Assembly: GCA_037953745.1 (NCBI GenBank)
Contig: JBAKBP010000690.1
Span: 124,001 to 188,000 of the forward strand
Direction of reading: 5' to 3'
Source of the DNA: Lithodes maja
Taxonomy: Eukaryota > Arthropoda > Malacostraca > Decapoda > Lithodidae
DNA: 64,000 bases
The translations under genes were made by a program, and so were the position numbers. Below, in pieces: positions 47,079-59,438 of the stretch (positions are counted from its first letter, which is position 1; each line of letters starts with the position of its first letter). The notes under the pieces were generated by a model that saw only the letters and a list, made by a program, of their open reading frames with translations, was not told the DNA's origin and did no database searches.

Positions 47079-47445
47079 AGAGGACTGTAGTTATAGCCTA
47101 AAAGAGACATACTTGAGGAAAAATTAATTTCAATTATAGGGTCAAACACAAATTGCACACAATCTCATTCCCAGTGATTCCTATATTACTCCTATCGACT
47201 GACTCGTATATTACAGTAATCCGAAATTTTCAATTTTTCAATAACTCTCACTTCATTCCTGGTTTTATCCAGGTGATTCCCAGTGATTCCCAGTGACTCC
47301 CAGTGATTTGCAGGTACACTCCCACTGGTTCCTACGGTGATGTGAGTCTACGGGGAATTGCAGACTTTCGCGGTGTATTCCCAGGAATCACCAGGAAGCA
47401 TTACTCCTAGTGATTCTAGCTCGCATTCCTGACTGTGTGAAGTAA

Positions 47446-48055
47446 CCCTTAGAGGGGATATGATTATATATTATGTATAGAGGTGTTCAAGTGGGTTAGT
47501 GGGATTAATAAAGGGAACATGAAAGATGTACTAAAGCTCAGTGATTGCGAAAAGAACTCGAACAAATAAGAACATAAGAAAATGGGAGTCTGCAGAAATC
47601 CGATTGGCACACACAAGGCAGATCCCTCTTACACTCAACCCCTATTACAAGGCCTAATTATAAGCCCAGCTCACTAATACCATGTGGGCTGACCTCACCA
47701 AAACGGTCAGAGGTTAGACAATGGGGGTCTGCAGAGCGCCGATTGGCCCACACCCGGCAGATTCCCCTCACACCCAACCCATCTCGTCCATATGCCTATC
47801 TATTTTTTTCTTAAGCTCTCTATCGTTCTCAAGAACATAAGAAAATGTGAGTCTGCAGAAAGTCGATTGCCTCACACAAGGCATATCCCTGTCACACCCA
47901 ACCCCAACTACAACGCCTAATTATAGGCCAAGCTCAATAATACCATGAGAACCGACCTCACCAAAACGGTCAGAGATCAGACAATGGGGGTTTGCAGAGC
48001 GCGGATTGGCCCATAACCCGCAGATCCCCCTCACACCCAACCCCTCTCGTCCAGC
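47446..48055. repeat. CR1-B fragments (copy 2)
   Basis: The counterpart of 27836-28435: a short plus-sense coding piece followed by two minus-sense 3' UTR pieces starting AAGAACATAAG. Confidence 0.78.
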
Positions 48056-48064
48056 TATATACTA

Positions 48065-48220
48065 GCTATATACTAATCTGATCAATGCATAAGGTGTTGA
48101 TTTTCGGTGTGAGCGTCATGGGTTCGAATCCACGGACTGCCACATGTGTTTGTAATATTTCATTAATCGATTTTAGGAGTAGAGTTGGTTGTTGGATAGA
48201 ACATAATAATAGCGTATGAG
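48065..48220 (+). repeat. tRNA-like SINE fragment (copy 2)
   Basis: GGGTTCGAATCC at 48120-48131, with the same context as 28445-28600. Confidence 0.42.
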
Positions 48221-48419
48221 TTGAGAAATCGCTACATTTATGTTATACAACAGAACATAATGTATCTACTATTCACATATTATTCTCTCTGTCTCTCTCT
48301 CTTTCCGGAGTATTTGATAGCCATATGAAACTGATTTCATATCGCTTATAATTTTCAAATGTATATTTTCTAACTTCAAATTATATATAATACGCCAAAT
48401 ATAGACTTTTCGAAGAACT

Positions 48420-48655
<236 letters not shown>

Positions 48656-48707
48656 TAAGAAACCTTGGAAAACATAGAAACCCTTCCTTCCTCCTATTTC
48701 GGGATTT

Positions 48708-49110
48708 GGGAAATCTTGTTGGGTATAAGCCGCTTATTGTCAATGTGAGGGCTGGTATTGTAATTCACACGTACATGTCAATCTCTGAAGTATGTCTTGA
48801 TCCCACTATAGCACTTGGTAGCCTATTCCACATATCTACAACTCTGTTACCAAATCAATATTTGCCTATATCTTTTCTGAAACGAAATTTATCTATTTTG
48901 GAACAATTTGTCCCCTTTATTAATCCCACTAACCCACTTGAACACCTCTATATGTAATATATAATCATAATTATCCCCTCTAAGTCTGCGTCTCTCTAAC
49001 GAATGTAAGCCTAATGTCTTCAACCTATATTTATATGGAAGATTTGAAAGATATATATTATTATGGATCATTGTTGTCATTCTACGTTGTACTGTCTCGT
49101 ATAATTTCTT
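48708..49110 (-). pseudogene. CR1-B C-terminal fragment (copy 2)
   Basis: The counterpart of 29100-29490, with the same motifs and stops. Confidence 0.75.
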
Positions 49111-49312
49111 CGTATATCTGATTTAATTTGTGTTTATGATAAAATATATCAGATCTTAAATACATGACATAAACCTCGGATAAGCTATTCATCATTTCAT
49201 CTGAAGATGGGGAACTTAAATGATGTTATTGTTAGGTGTATTTGTATTGTTTTGATCGTGAATTCATCTACCCATTAAGCTCGCTCTCTCTCTCTTATAT
49301 ATATATAATAAC

Positions 49313-50448
49313 ATAAGAAAATGGGAGTCTGCAGAAATCCGATTGGCCCAAACAAGGCAGATCCCTCTCACACCTAACCCTAATTATTAGGCCTTATAAG
49401 CTGGGCTTATATAGTCCACCTCACCCATTAGGACTGACCTAACCGAAACGGTTAGAGGTCAGAACACGGGGTCTACAGAGCGCCGATTGGCCCACACCTG
49501 ACACATCCCCCTCACACCCAACCCACCTCGTCCATATGCCCATCTAATTTTATCTTAAAGCTCCCAATCGTTCTTGATCCCACTATAGCACTCAGTAGCC
49601 TATTCCACCTATCTACAACTCTGTTACCAAACCAATATTTGCCTATATCCTTTCTGAAACGAAAAGTATCTAATTTGAAACCATTTGTTTGAGTTATTTC
49701 GCTATCACTGAGCTTTAGTACATTTTTCATGTCCCGTTTATTAATCCTACTAACCCCCTTGAACACCTCTATCATGTCCCCTCTAACTCTGCGTCTCTCT
49801 AACAAATGTAAGCCTAATTTCTTCAACCTTTCTTCATACGGAAGATTTCTAATAATATGGATAATTTTTGTCATTCTACGTTGTACTCTCTCCAATGAAT
49901 CTATGTCCATTCTGTAATAAGGACACCAAAAATGAACAGCATAATCGGTATGGGGTCTCACTAATGACAAGTAAAATTTTAAGATAACATCAGCAGTTCT
50001 GTTACTCACACTCCTAGAGATGAACCCGAGAATCCTGTTTGCCTAGTTACGAACGCTCATACACTGTTTTCTAGGCTTCATATCATTGCTAACAAACACA
50101 CCTTGATCTTTCTCACAATCTGAGTTTTCTAATTCCATATCAGCTAGTTTATATTTAACATGTGTATGTATCCTCCCTATCTTTAATACCTTGCATTTGT
50201 CAATGTTAAACTGCATCTGCCAATTTACTGACCATTCGTGTAAGGTATCTACAGTAGATCCCTTTGGAGGCACTCTATATCTCTATCTGAATAAATGTTT
50301 CTCCCCATTTTGGTATCGTCTGCAAATTTACTTATCCTACTAGTTACACCTAAATGAAGGTCATTTATGTATATAACAAACAACAGAGGGCCTATTACAG
50401 ATCCCTGGGGGACACCACTTTTGACTGCTCCCTATTCTGACTTGGTAC
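49313..50448 (-). pseudogene. CR1-B element (copy 2)
   Basis: The counterpart of 29697-30845. The C-terminal frame (50009-49512, 165 codons, SLVRPHTDYAVHFWCPYYRM to the end) is open here, whereas copy 1 has a one-base frameshift. Upstream, FNIDKCKVLKIGRIHTHVKY is at about 50210. The stop between the two frames (near 50045) is shared with copy 1. Confidence 0.88.
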
Positions 50449-50623
50449 TGTGACGCCTCCCGGCGTTAGCAGAATGGTTGCGTGGGGCATTGCAGCTCGC
50501 TAGCGCTCGCCAGGATGGGGGGATAGGCTACAGTTGTCCTAGAATGATCTGCTTTATTTCATTAGTGTCGTGTTGCCACAGACAGTCTAGAAGTGCTCTT
50601 TGTTTTGGTCTGTGGCCGCGCCT
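50449..50623 (+). repeat. Start of gypsy LTR (copy 2), truncated by the gap
   Basis: TGTGACGCCTCCCGGCG and the following 160 bp match 30846-31019. The flank GGTAC in CR1-B is the same in both copies, so the LTR insertion preceded the duplication. Confidence 0.93.
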
Positions 50624-50823
50624 NNNNNNNNNNNNNNNNNNNNNNNNNNNNNNNNNNNNNNNNNNNNNNNNNNNNNNNNNNNNNNNNNNNNNNNNNNNNN
50701 NNNNNNNNNNNNNNNNNNNNNNNNNNNNNNNNNNNNNNNNNNNNNNNNNNNNNNNNNNNNNNNNNNNNNNNNNNNNNNNNNNNNNNNNNNNNNNNNNNNN
50801 NNNNNNNNNNNNNNNNNNNNNNN
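50624..50823. other. Assembly gap of exactly 200 N
   Basis: A round-number run of N, so the true gap size is probably unknown. Sequence on the two sides belongs to unrelated elements. Confidence 0.99.
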
Positions 50824-53460
50824 CCTTTTTTCTTCCAGAGCCCATGTCTCAGCCCCATACATCACTGTTGGCACAACAATTCCTTGATACAGTGCACTTT
50901 TTACTTTCACTCCGAGATTTCTCGTCTTCCACATACTTCCCATTGCTCCGAAAACCTTCCTTCCTTCACACACTCTCTGTTTTACCTCCACTTCCATACC
51001 TCCACTCCTGCTTATCGTTCCTCCTAGATATTTAAAACACTCTACTTGTTCCAATATTTCCCCATCCAGCCTCACATCTAGATTCACCCTATGCTCTCCC
51101 CTATTACACACCATTACTTTACTTTTATTGACGTTCACCTTCAGTTTCCTCCTTCCACAAACCACACCAAACTCTTTGACTACCCGCTGCAGTTTCTCAT
51201 CAGAATCCGCCACCAATGCTGTGTCATCAGCGAACAGCAACTGATTCAACTCCCAATCTCTACCATTCTTTCCTACTAAACCCAATCCTCTTCCCATAGT
51301 TCTCCTTTTCACCTCCCTCACCACACCATCCATAAACATATTAAACAGCCATGGTGACATTACACAACCCTGTCGCAAACCTACCTTTACCTCAAACCAT
51401 TCACTCAACTCACCATTTCCTACTCTCACACATGCTCTGCTCCCTTCATAAAAACTCTTAACTGCTTCTAACAAATTTCCTCCTAATTCATAAATCCTTA
51501 ACACCTTCCACATTGCTTCACGGTCCACACGATCATACGCTTTTTCCAAGTCCATAAAAGCCCAAAATATCTCCTTATGCTTCTCTAAATACTTCTCGCA
51601 TAACTGTCTTACTGCAAACATCTGATCCACGCACCCTCTTCCCCTCCTAAAACCGCACTGTTCTTCTCCTATTGCAACTTCCGTACACTTTATTATCCTC
51701 TCTATCAACACCCTGCCATACAGCTTTCCAACCACTGACAATAAACTAATACCTCTATAACTTGAACACTCCTGCCGATCTCCCTTCCCCTTGTACAACG
51801 GCACAATACATGCACTCTTCCAGTCTATTGGTACCCTTGACACAACAAAGCACACGTTGAAAAGTCTCACCAACCAATCTATTATCACATCTCCACCCTT
51901 CTTTATACACTCCACAGCAATACCATCCAAACCTTCTGCTTTTCCCGCTCTCATTTGTTTCACTGCTTCTTTCACCTCATTTTCCTCAATCCTTTCATTC
52001 ATTCCCTGCCACCTGGGTGGCCTGGGTAACCTATCTCCATCCACCTCTGCTTCAATCACTGCTTCTCTTCCATCTCTTGTATTTAACAAAGATTCAAAAT
52101 ACTTGGCATATCTTTTCCTCACTTCAACTGGTTCCACTAGTAATTCTCCATTTTCATCTTTCACTGACTCTTCCCTCTTTTGTCCTCCTTTCCTTACTTT
52201 ATTTACCTCCTTCCAGAACATCTTCTTTCGTTCTTCAAAATTCTCACTCAGCCTTTGGCCCCACCTTTCGTTTGCATCTTTTTTCGCTTCTCTAATTTTC
52301 CGTTTTGCCTCTCTCCTTTTCTCCTTGTACCTCTCCCATACCTCAACACTACCATCCTGTAAAACCCTCTCAAAACACTGTCTCTTCTCCTCAACTGCCT
52401 TTCTCACCGTATCATTCCACCACTCGCTTCCCTTCCTGATACCTCTGCCTCCTACTTTCCTTTTGCCGCATACTACCTCTGCACTTGCTTTCACTCCTTC
52501 CTTAAACTGTTGCCATTCAACCTCTACTTCTCTCTCTTCCATCTCTCTCACTTCCATCCACTTTTCATTTAGTCTTTCCTTGTACTCCCTCTCTTTTTCA
52601 CTCTTCTCTAACTCACTAACTTTTATTACCTCTCTTACTTCACGCTTGTCTCTTATTCTCCTGTAACTCTTAACTCTTAGCTTTCCCTCCACCAGGTAAT
52701 GATCTGACATACCCTCCGCCTCACCTCTCATCACATTCACATCCAGCAGTCTACACAATCTTTCCCTTGTCACCAGCACATAATCCATCAATGCCCTCTC
52801 TACAATCTCTCCCCTCACAAGTCTATGCCAGGTGTACTTGTGTATACGCCTTTTTTTGAAGAACGTATTACCTACACTCAATCTACACTCTTCACATACA
52901 TTTTTCAGTCTTTCTCCACTCTCGTTTACACCATCCACACCAAAACTACCGATGACTCCCTCAACAGGCTCATTTCCTACCCTAGCATTTAGGTCCCCTA
53001 AAACTATAACATTTTCATTTTCATCAAACCCTTGTAGACAATCTCTCAAATCCTCCCAGAAACCCTCTACCTCGTCTAACTCTCTTTCACTTCCTGGTCC
53101 ATACGCACTTACAAAAACCAACCTTTCACCCTTAAACCACATTCTCACCCACATTAGCCTTGATGACACCTCTTTCCACTCTTTTATAAACTCTCTCAAC
53201 TCCTCCTTCACAATAATAGCCACTCCTTTTTTCCCCCTGACTCCCTCGTCTACTCCAGACTTTCTACCTATCACGTTTCCAAAATCCACTTCTCCCTCTC
53301 CTTTCATCTTTGTTTCATTCAGTGCAAGGACATCATACATCCTTCTTTCAAATAACCTTCCAATATCCTCTCGCTTCTCATTCGTACTACATCCACGCAC
53401 ATTCAAAGCTCCTATTCTTAGGGTCCGGGACCACGAACGCGTTCCCTCGCCCCTATCTCT
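50824..53460 (-). CDS. RTE-like non-LTR retrotransposon ORF (endonuclease + reverse transcriptase), C-terminus lost in gap
   Basis: About 860 codons are open in minus sense. The endonuclease has LNVRGCSTNEK (53406), LALNETKMKGEGEVDF, GDLNARVGN, and SDHYLVEG with the catalytic His. RT has AGKAEGLDGIAVECIKKGG, YRGISLLSVVGKLYGRVL, EEQCGFRRGRGCVDQMF, FMDLEKAYDRVDRE (motif A), GLRQGCVMSPWLFN (motif B) and LLFADDTALV (motif C), then FKYLGGTISRSGGMEVEVK. The enzyme nicks target DNA and copies its RNA into the nick. The frame is open upstream of LNVRGC, so the true start is not fixed. There is no stop in the visible part; it could be intact beyond the gap. The RTE assignment is from the endonuclease-RT pattern and the (ATAG)n tail of its relative. 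Confidence 0.88.
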
Positions 53461-53751
53461 GTCTCGTTTTTTTGGTAGATTTATTTAAGGGGAGAAGGAT
53501 ACCAGACCCCCCGCCCCCGATCCCCTTTAGCCGACTTCTACGTCTCGCCGGAGAAAAGCGGTGGTGTAAATTTCTCACCCCTCCACCACAGAGGAGGCTA
53601 CCTGCACCAGAAAGTGGCGGGCGTTGGGGTCGCCACATCCCTAGGCCATTTGAAAAAATTAGAGATGCAGAAGGAGAAAAAGATAGAAGGGGCTATGGGA
53701 AGTAGAGGACACCAACCCTCACTCTGACAAAGGGTCAGCCCACCACTGATT
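53461..53751 (-). other. Probable 5' leader of the RTE-like element
   Basis: GC-rich non-coding sequence upstream of the RTE-like ORF. Part of it (53640-53750) resembles the middle of the (CAA)n-tailed retroposon, e.g. GCTATGGG...CTCACTCTGA...CAGCCCA in both. Confidence 0.45.
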
Positions 53752-53815
53752 TGTAAATTTCATTAATCGATTTTAGGAGTATAGTTGGTTGTTGGAAGGA
53801 ACATAATAATTAGCA
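53752..53815 (+). repeat. SINE-body repeat without tRNA head
   Basis: It shares TTTCATTAATCGATTTTAGG and AGTTGGTTGTTGGA with 28521-28585 and 48140-48205. Confidence 0.6.
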
Positions 53816-54121
53816 TAAACCTTTATTCTAATTTGTTGGTAGCTCACACCCTTGATCTAGGTCTAATGGACAAATTTGATATGGTGTGATGTGTCAACAG
53901 ACTAGTATTTTTTTGTTTTACTATAGTTGATCATGGTGAGATCAATTCTTTTACCCCCGGCGAATGTAGTATGACATTATAAGCCCTGCATATATATTGC
54001 TATACATATATCTCACTGCTTATATGCCTTTATCCCTGTAACTTCTAAACTCTTAACATTCATATTAAACATTCTTGATTAATTGAACTCCCTATAACTT
54101 TATCTATCTCATTAACATATA
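53816..54121. other. Stretch without recognised feature
   Basis: AT-rich, with no coding motif or repeat recognised. Confidence 0.45.
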
Positions 54122-55485
54122 ATGAAATTATATTTAATAATCACATAATTAAGCATCTTGAGAATAATAAATTAATCAGTGATAGGCAATATGGTTTTAG
54201 ACGATGTCGATCAACTGCAGACATTCTTTGCCTTCTTACGCATCAAATCAACCAAGCTACAGACCAACATGGTGAACGCATACAATAGCACTGGATATAT
54301 CAAAGGCATTTGATAGAGTCTGGCATCAATCCTTATTGTCGAAGATGTCACACTACGGCCTTGCATCATTAGTTCCACTAATTTCTTCTTATCTTCATAA
54401 CAGAAAAATATGTGTAATGGTAGATGGCCTTTATTCTCAATTTCACTCAATAAATGCTGGTGTTCCCCAGGGATCAGTTTTGGCCCCAACTCTGTTCCTC
54501 ATTCATATCAATGATCTCTTATCTACCACTCATAATCCAATACATTCCTACGCAGATGATTCAACACTCCACAGTTCCTTCACATTTACCAATTCTTTCA
54601 CCCAACCCGATCTTATAAATTCAAAAATAAACACTGCAATTTCTCTGAACCAGGACCTTTCTAAAATTAATGAATGGGGACAACAGAATCTAGTTTCCTT
54701 TAATGCACAGAAAACCAAGTACATTCAATTTTCTAACCGACAGAAGAATCTCACTGACTCCCATATATTTGTTAATGATGTAAATATTCCCACTTCCCCT
54801 AGTATTGACATTCTCGGTGTAACATTAACTACTAACTTGAGCTGGACACATTATGTTAGAAGCATTGCTAAGAATGCTTCTAAAAAACTGGGACTCCTGT
54901 ACAGAATTCGAGAATTCTTCACTGACGAGCAGTTGGCCGTAATATATAAAAGTCATGTGCGTTCTCAGATGGATTACTGTTCACCTCTGTGGGGTGGAAG
55001 TGGAGTGGTTGCATTGAGGCAGTTGGACAACATTCAAAATAAAGCTATTAAATTAATCCATAACCCTGCAATCACACAGGACCTTCCTACATTATCCATA
55101 CGAAGAAACGTTGCATCCCTTGCATTATTCTACAGATATTTTCACAGCAATTGTTCCGAGGAACTTGCTTCAATTGTGCCGCCTCTCCACATCTTTCCCC
55201 GTAGAACTAGGGCAGCTGAGAGCGCCCATGAATTTACACTTTCTCCTCCACAATGCAGAACTTCTGCTTATCAGAATTCACTTATCCCCAGAGCTACTAC
55301 TCTTTGGAATTCACTTCCCTCGAATTGCTTTCCACAAACTTACAATCTACAAATGTTTAAATCCAGTTGTTACAAACATTTTATGAATGGAGGATACCTT
55401 TAGGCACATGGACCTTTTTGTTTTATCTGTGTTTTTCCTGCCTCCGTTCATTGTCTCTTAAAAAACAAAAAACAAAAAAAAAATA
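54122..55485 (+). pseudogene. 5'-truncated Jockey-A retrotransposon
   Basis: It starts near the HIIKHLENNKLISDRQYGFRR region of ORF2. A deletion near 54277 breaks the frame before the TIALDISKAFDRVWH motif. 54336-55403 is then open through AGVPQGSVLAPTLF, YADDST and the C-terminus (MNGGYL). The tail is A-rich with interspersed C (55461-55483). It is close to the copies at 11046 and 59439. Confidence 0.92.
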
Positions 55486-55918
55486 TATATTTGTTGATAC
55501 TTCCACTTAAATCAACACCCATTTCCTCTGTAAATGTAAAATGTATAATGTATTTATCCGGTCATACGTCATACCAGAATGGTGAGTTATTGCTGTGTTG
55601 CTTCAACATCCTTGAACCCAGGCGATGCCTTCTTACTCAGGCATCTTCAAGACACACTTCAACAGACCTCAGCCAGAGAGAGAGACAGAGCTCTTTACTC
55701 CCTCTAGACTCTAGACTCAAACTCACCCTCTATAGCCAAGCTACTATATCCCCTAGATATATTAGACCACACAAGTCATATATCACCTTGCTCCTCAGGC
55801 TTTTATTACAAGCCTTATCATATATCTGAACTTATACCTGTACTTTTATACTTATTATCACTTATCCAATAATTAATATGTTGTGTTATTACCTATAATC
55901 CCCTATATACTTAACATA
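55486..55918. other. Stretch without recognised feature
   Basis: Low-complexity AGAG around 55673-55690; otherwise no coding motif or repeat recognised. Confidence 0.45.
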
Positions 55919-57497
55919 TTATAATGGTATGGGAGGGAGAAGAAGAGAAGTAGTGGAGGAGGAGGTGGGGATCAGGAGGTCAGAAGTGTGGGAAGCCTTG
56001 AAAAGAGTGAAGTTGGGGAAAGCACCAGGAACAGATGGAGTGTGTGGGGAAATGCTGAGGTATGTGGTGAGATAGTGATCGGATGGGTATGGAAAATGTG
56101 CCAACTAGCATGGGAGAAGGGGAGTGCACCCGATGACTGGAAGACTGGCATAATAGTTTCCCTATATAAGGGGAAAGAGGAGTGTGTGGTAACCACCGAG
56201 GAATATGTCTTCTAAGCGTAGTAGGGAAGGTACTGATTGAGAGAGTAAGAGTGAGAACGGAGAAATGGATAGGCGACAAGCAAGGAGGTTTTAGGGAGGG
56301 AAGAGGATATGTAGATCAGATTTTTACCCTAAATTGGGTTGTGGAGAAATATCTGGAGAAGCAACAAAAGGTGTATGTTGCCTTTATGGACTTGGAGAAG
56401 GCCTATGCCAGAGTGGATAGAGAAGGTATGTGGAAAGTACTTAGAATATACGAAGTAGATGGCAAGTTGCTGAAAGCAGTGAAGAGCATGTATGAGGGTG
56501 CAAAGGCGGCAGTATGTGTGGAGAATGAGCAGAGCGAGTTCTTTGACCTGATTGTTGGGTTGAAACAGGGGTGTGTGATGTCCCCGTGGTTGTTCACTGT
56601 ATATATGGATGGAGTCATGAAAGAAATACTAGGAAGAGCAGTGGATGTTGGTGTATCGCTGAAAAGGGAGGGAAATGAGTGGAAGCTGCCTATATACTGC
56701 TGTTTGCGGATGATACAGTTCTGATGAGCGATAATGAATGGGAGTTGCAGGGTCTGGTGAATGAGTTTGGAACAGTGTGAGAAAAACGGAATTTGAAGGT
56801 AAAGGCGGGGAAGAGCAAGGTTATGGTCTTCGAAAGGGGTGAAGTCACAGAGTGTGAGGTGAAGTTGAGCGGTCAGGCTATGGAGATCGTCAACTCTTTT
56901 AAGTATCTGGGCAGTGTGTTGAGTAAAGATGGGACTATGGATGAAAAAGTGTGGGAGAGGGTACAACAGGGGAAGAGGGTTCTAGGAACGCTGAAAGCAG
57001 TAACAAGAAATAGGGTGGTCAGTATGGAAGTGAAGAAGTCCTTGCATGACAGTGTGGTTATCCCGACACTGCCTTACGGAAGCGAAGCATGGACGTTGGT
57101 TGAGAGAATCAGACCAAGAGTGAGAGTGGTGGTAATGAGTTACTTAAGAAGTGCGTGCGGAGTTACATGGAGGGATAGACAGACGAATGAGGAAGCAAGA
57201 AGGAGGTTGTGCTGGAAAGTGTGGAAAGGAACAACTTGAGATGGTTCGGCCATATGGAACGTATGGAGAGCGAGAGAATGACTAAGAGGTTGTACGAGAG
57301 CGAGGTGGAAGGACAGAGAGGAAGAGGTAGACCGAAGGAGAGGTGGAAGGATGGAGTGAGGAAATATATGGATGAAGGCGGTGCTGGTTGGGAGGAGTGG
57401 CATCGACTGACTGGGGACAGAGGTGCATGGGGACGGTTCGTTCGTGGCCACCCCTTCAGGGATCGATCACGGCATCGAGCAATAGATAGATAGATAG
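55919..57497 (+). pseudogene. RTE-like family 2: reverse transcriptase fragment with (ATAG)n tail
   Basis: The frames together give KLGKAPGTDGVCGEML, LLSVVGKVLIERV, GGFREGRGYVDQIF, FMDLEKAYARVDREG (motif A), GLKQGCVMSPWLFTVYMDG (motif B), and a frameshifted motif C near 56705 (GCGGATGATAC). 56793-57239 then encodes the thumb (FKYLGSVLSKDGTMDEK, GSEAWTLVER), and 57209-57485 the C-terminus (LRWFGHMERMESERMTKRLY, GRGRPKERWKDGV, DRGAWGRFVRGHPF). Stops and frameshifts near 56215, 56725 and 57215 make it a pseudogene. It ends in ATAGATAGATAG (57481-57498). The family is related to but distinct from the element at 50824. Confidence 0.87.
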
Positions 57498-57514
57498 ATT
57501 TATGTTATGTTATC

Positions 57515-57757
57515 ATTTGGGGGGAGGAGGGATTTGGTATGTGCACTGTTGACTATCTAATATATATATATTATCTATGTCTTTGTGTACCAGGGTGATG
57601 AGGCCACCGCCACCGCCGACGGCCCGGTCTTGTCTAATGGTGGTGAACTCGCGAAATATAGGTGTTTTTTGTGTTGTGCAGAGTTTTGTTTCATGTATGA
57701 TGGCAATGTGTACGTTGTGTTGTTTGATGAAGTGTGAGAGTTCGTGTTCTGATGGAG
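57515..57757 (-). pseudogene. Endonuclease fragment of another non-LTR retrotransposon
   Basis: In minus sense: LSHFIKQHNVHIAIIHETKL, then FREFTTIRQDRAVGGGGGLITL. This is the N-terminal part of an apurinic-type endonuclease with the metal-binding Glu in HETKL. Only ~80 codons remain, wedged between two RTE-like pieces. Confidence 0.7.
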
Positions 57758-59086
57758 ATAGGTTTCCCAGGCCACCCAGGTGGCAGGGAATGACTGAAAG
57801 GATTGAGGAAAATGAGGTGAAAGAAGCAGTGAAACAAATGAGAGAGGAAAAGCAGGATGTTTGGATGATATTGCTGTGGAGTGTATAAGGAAGGGTGGAG
57901 ATGTGGTAATAAATTGGTTGGTGAGACTTCAATGTGTGCTTTGTTGTGTCAATGGTACCAATAGACTGGAAGAGTGCATGTATTGTGCCATTGTACAAGG
58001 GGAAGGGAGATCGGCAGGAGTGTTCAAGTTATAGAGGTACTAGTTTATTATCAGTGGTTGGAAAGCTGTATGACAGGGTGTTGATAGAGAGGATAATAAA
58101 GTGTACGGAACTTGCAATGGGAGAAGAACAGTGCGGTTTTAGAAGGGAAGAGGGTCGTGGATCAGATGTTTGCAGTAAGACAATTATGTGGGAAGTATTT
58201 AGAGAAGCATAAGGAGATATTTTGGGCTTTTATGGATTTGGAAGAAGCGTATGATCGTGTGGATTGTGAAGCAATGTGGAAGGTGTTAAGGGTTTATGAA
58301 ATTTGAGGAAATTTGTTAAAAGCCGTTAAGAGTTTTTATGACGGGAGCAGATCGTGTGTTATAGTAGGAAATGGTGAGTTGAGTGAATGGTTTGAGGTAA
58401 ATGTAGGTTTGCGATAGGGTTGTGTAATGTCACTATAGCTGTTTAATATGCTTATGGATAGTGTGGTGAGGGAGGTGAAAATGAGAACTATGGAAAGAGG
58501 ATAGGGTTTAGTAGGAAAGAATGCTAGAGATTGGGAGTTGAATCAGTTGCTGTTTGCTGATGACACAGCGTTGGTGGCAGGTTCTGAGTAGAAACTGCAA
58601 CGGGTGGTCAAAGAGTTTGGTGTGGTTTGTGGGAGGAGGAAACTGAAGGTGAACGTCAATAAAAGTAAAGTAATGGTGTGTAATAGGGGTGACCGTAGGG
58701 TGAATCTAGATGCGAGGCTGGGTGGGAAAATATTGGAACAAGTAGAGTGTTTTAAATATCTAGGAGGAACAATAAGCAGGAGTGGAGGTATGGAAATGGA
58801 GGTAAAACAGAGAGTGTGTGAAGGCAGGAAGGTTTTCAGAGCAATGGGAAGTATGTGGAAGGGGAGAAATCTCGGAATGAAAGTAAAAAGTTCAGTGTAT
58901 CAAGGGATTGTTGTGCCAACAGTGATGTATGGGGCTGAGACATGGGCTCTGAAGGAAAAGGAGGGAAGAAAGCTGGATGTGGTGAAGATGAGCTGCTTGA
59001 GGAGTATGTGTGAAGTTACTCGTAGAGACAGATAGAGGAATGAAGAGATACGTAGGAGAGTGGCGCATCAGGAACATTTGTCAGCC

Positions 59087-59271
59087 GGTTCCATGTCATC
59101 TCAACCAGTAGACCATTTCAACCAGTAGCTCTCAACCAGCGCCAAATTAACCCAGACCAACCAAACCAGTGCCAAAATGTAGTACTAACCTAACATAACC
59201 GCATTGGTTGATTTGGTACTGGTTGAGAGCTACTGATTGAAATGGTCTACTGGTTGAGTTGACCGGTCCCC
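59087..59271. mobile_element. 185-bp palindromic MITE with 9-bp target duplication
   Basis: TTGTCAGCC flanks both sides (59078-59086 and 59272-59280). The ends are inverted over ~65 bp, sharing CTCAACCAGTAGACCATTTC. The word CAACCAGTAG is repeated within each arm. A 9-bp duplication with long TIRs suggests a Mutator-like origin. It interrupts the RTE-like C-terminal coding region. Confidence 0.85.
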
Positions 59272-59438
59272 TTGTCAGCCAGAGTGGACAGATAGGTACT
59301 GAGCTGGTATGGTCATGTTGAACGAATGGAAGATGAAAGGCTTACAAAGAAAATAATATGTGAGTCATATACAAGGGGAGATAGAAGGGCAGGAAGACCC
59401 CCATTGAGATGGACAGACTGGCTTAGACAAGCTTTGGA

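Noticed and set aside
50478..51035. Open frames running through the 200-N gap
   Set aside because: They exist only because unknown bases were read as open codons.
51791..53488. Long plus-strand open frames of 291 and 218 codons
   Set aside because: They are antisense shadows of the minus-strand RTE-like ORF and are rich in Ser/Leu/Phe without motifs.
59160..59210. CCTAACATAACC-like words as possible telomeric (CCTAA)n repeat
   Set aside because: Isolated and not tandem; they lie within the 185-bp MITE.
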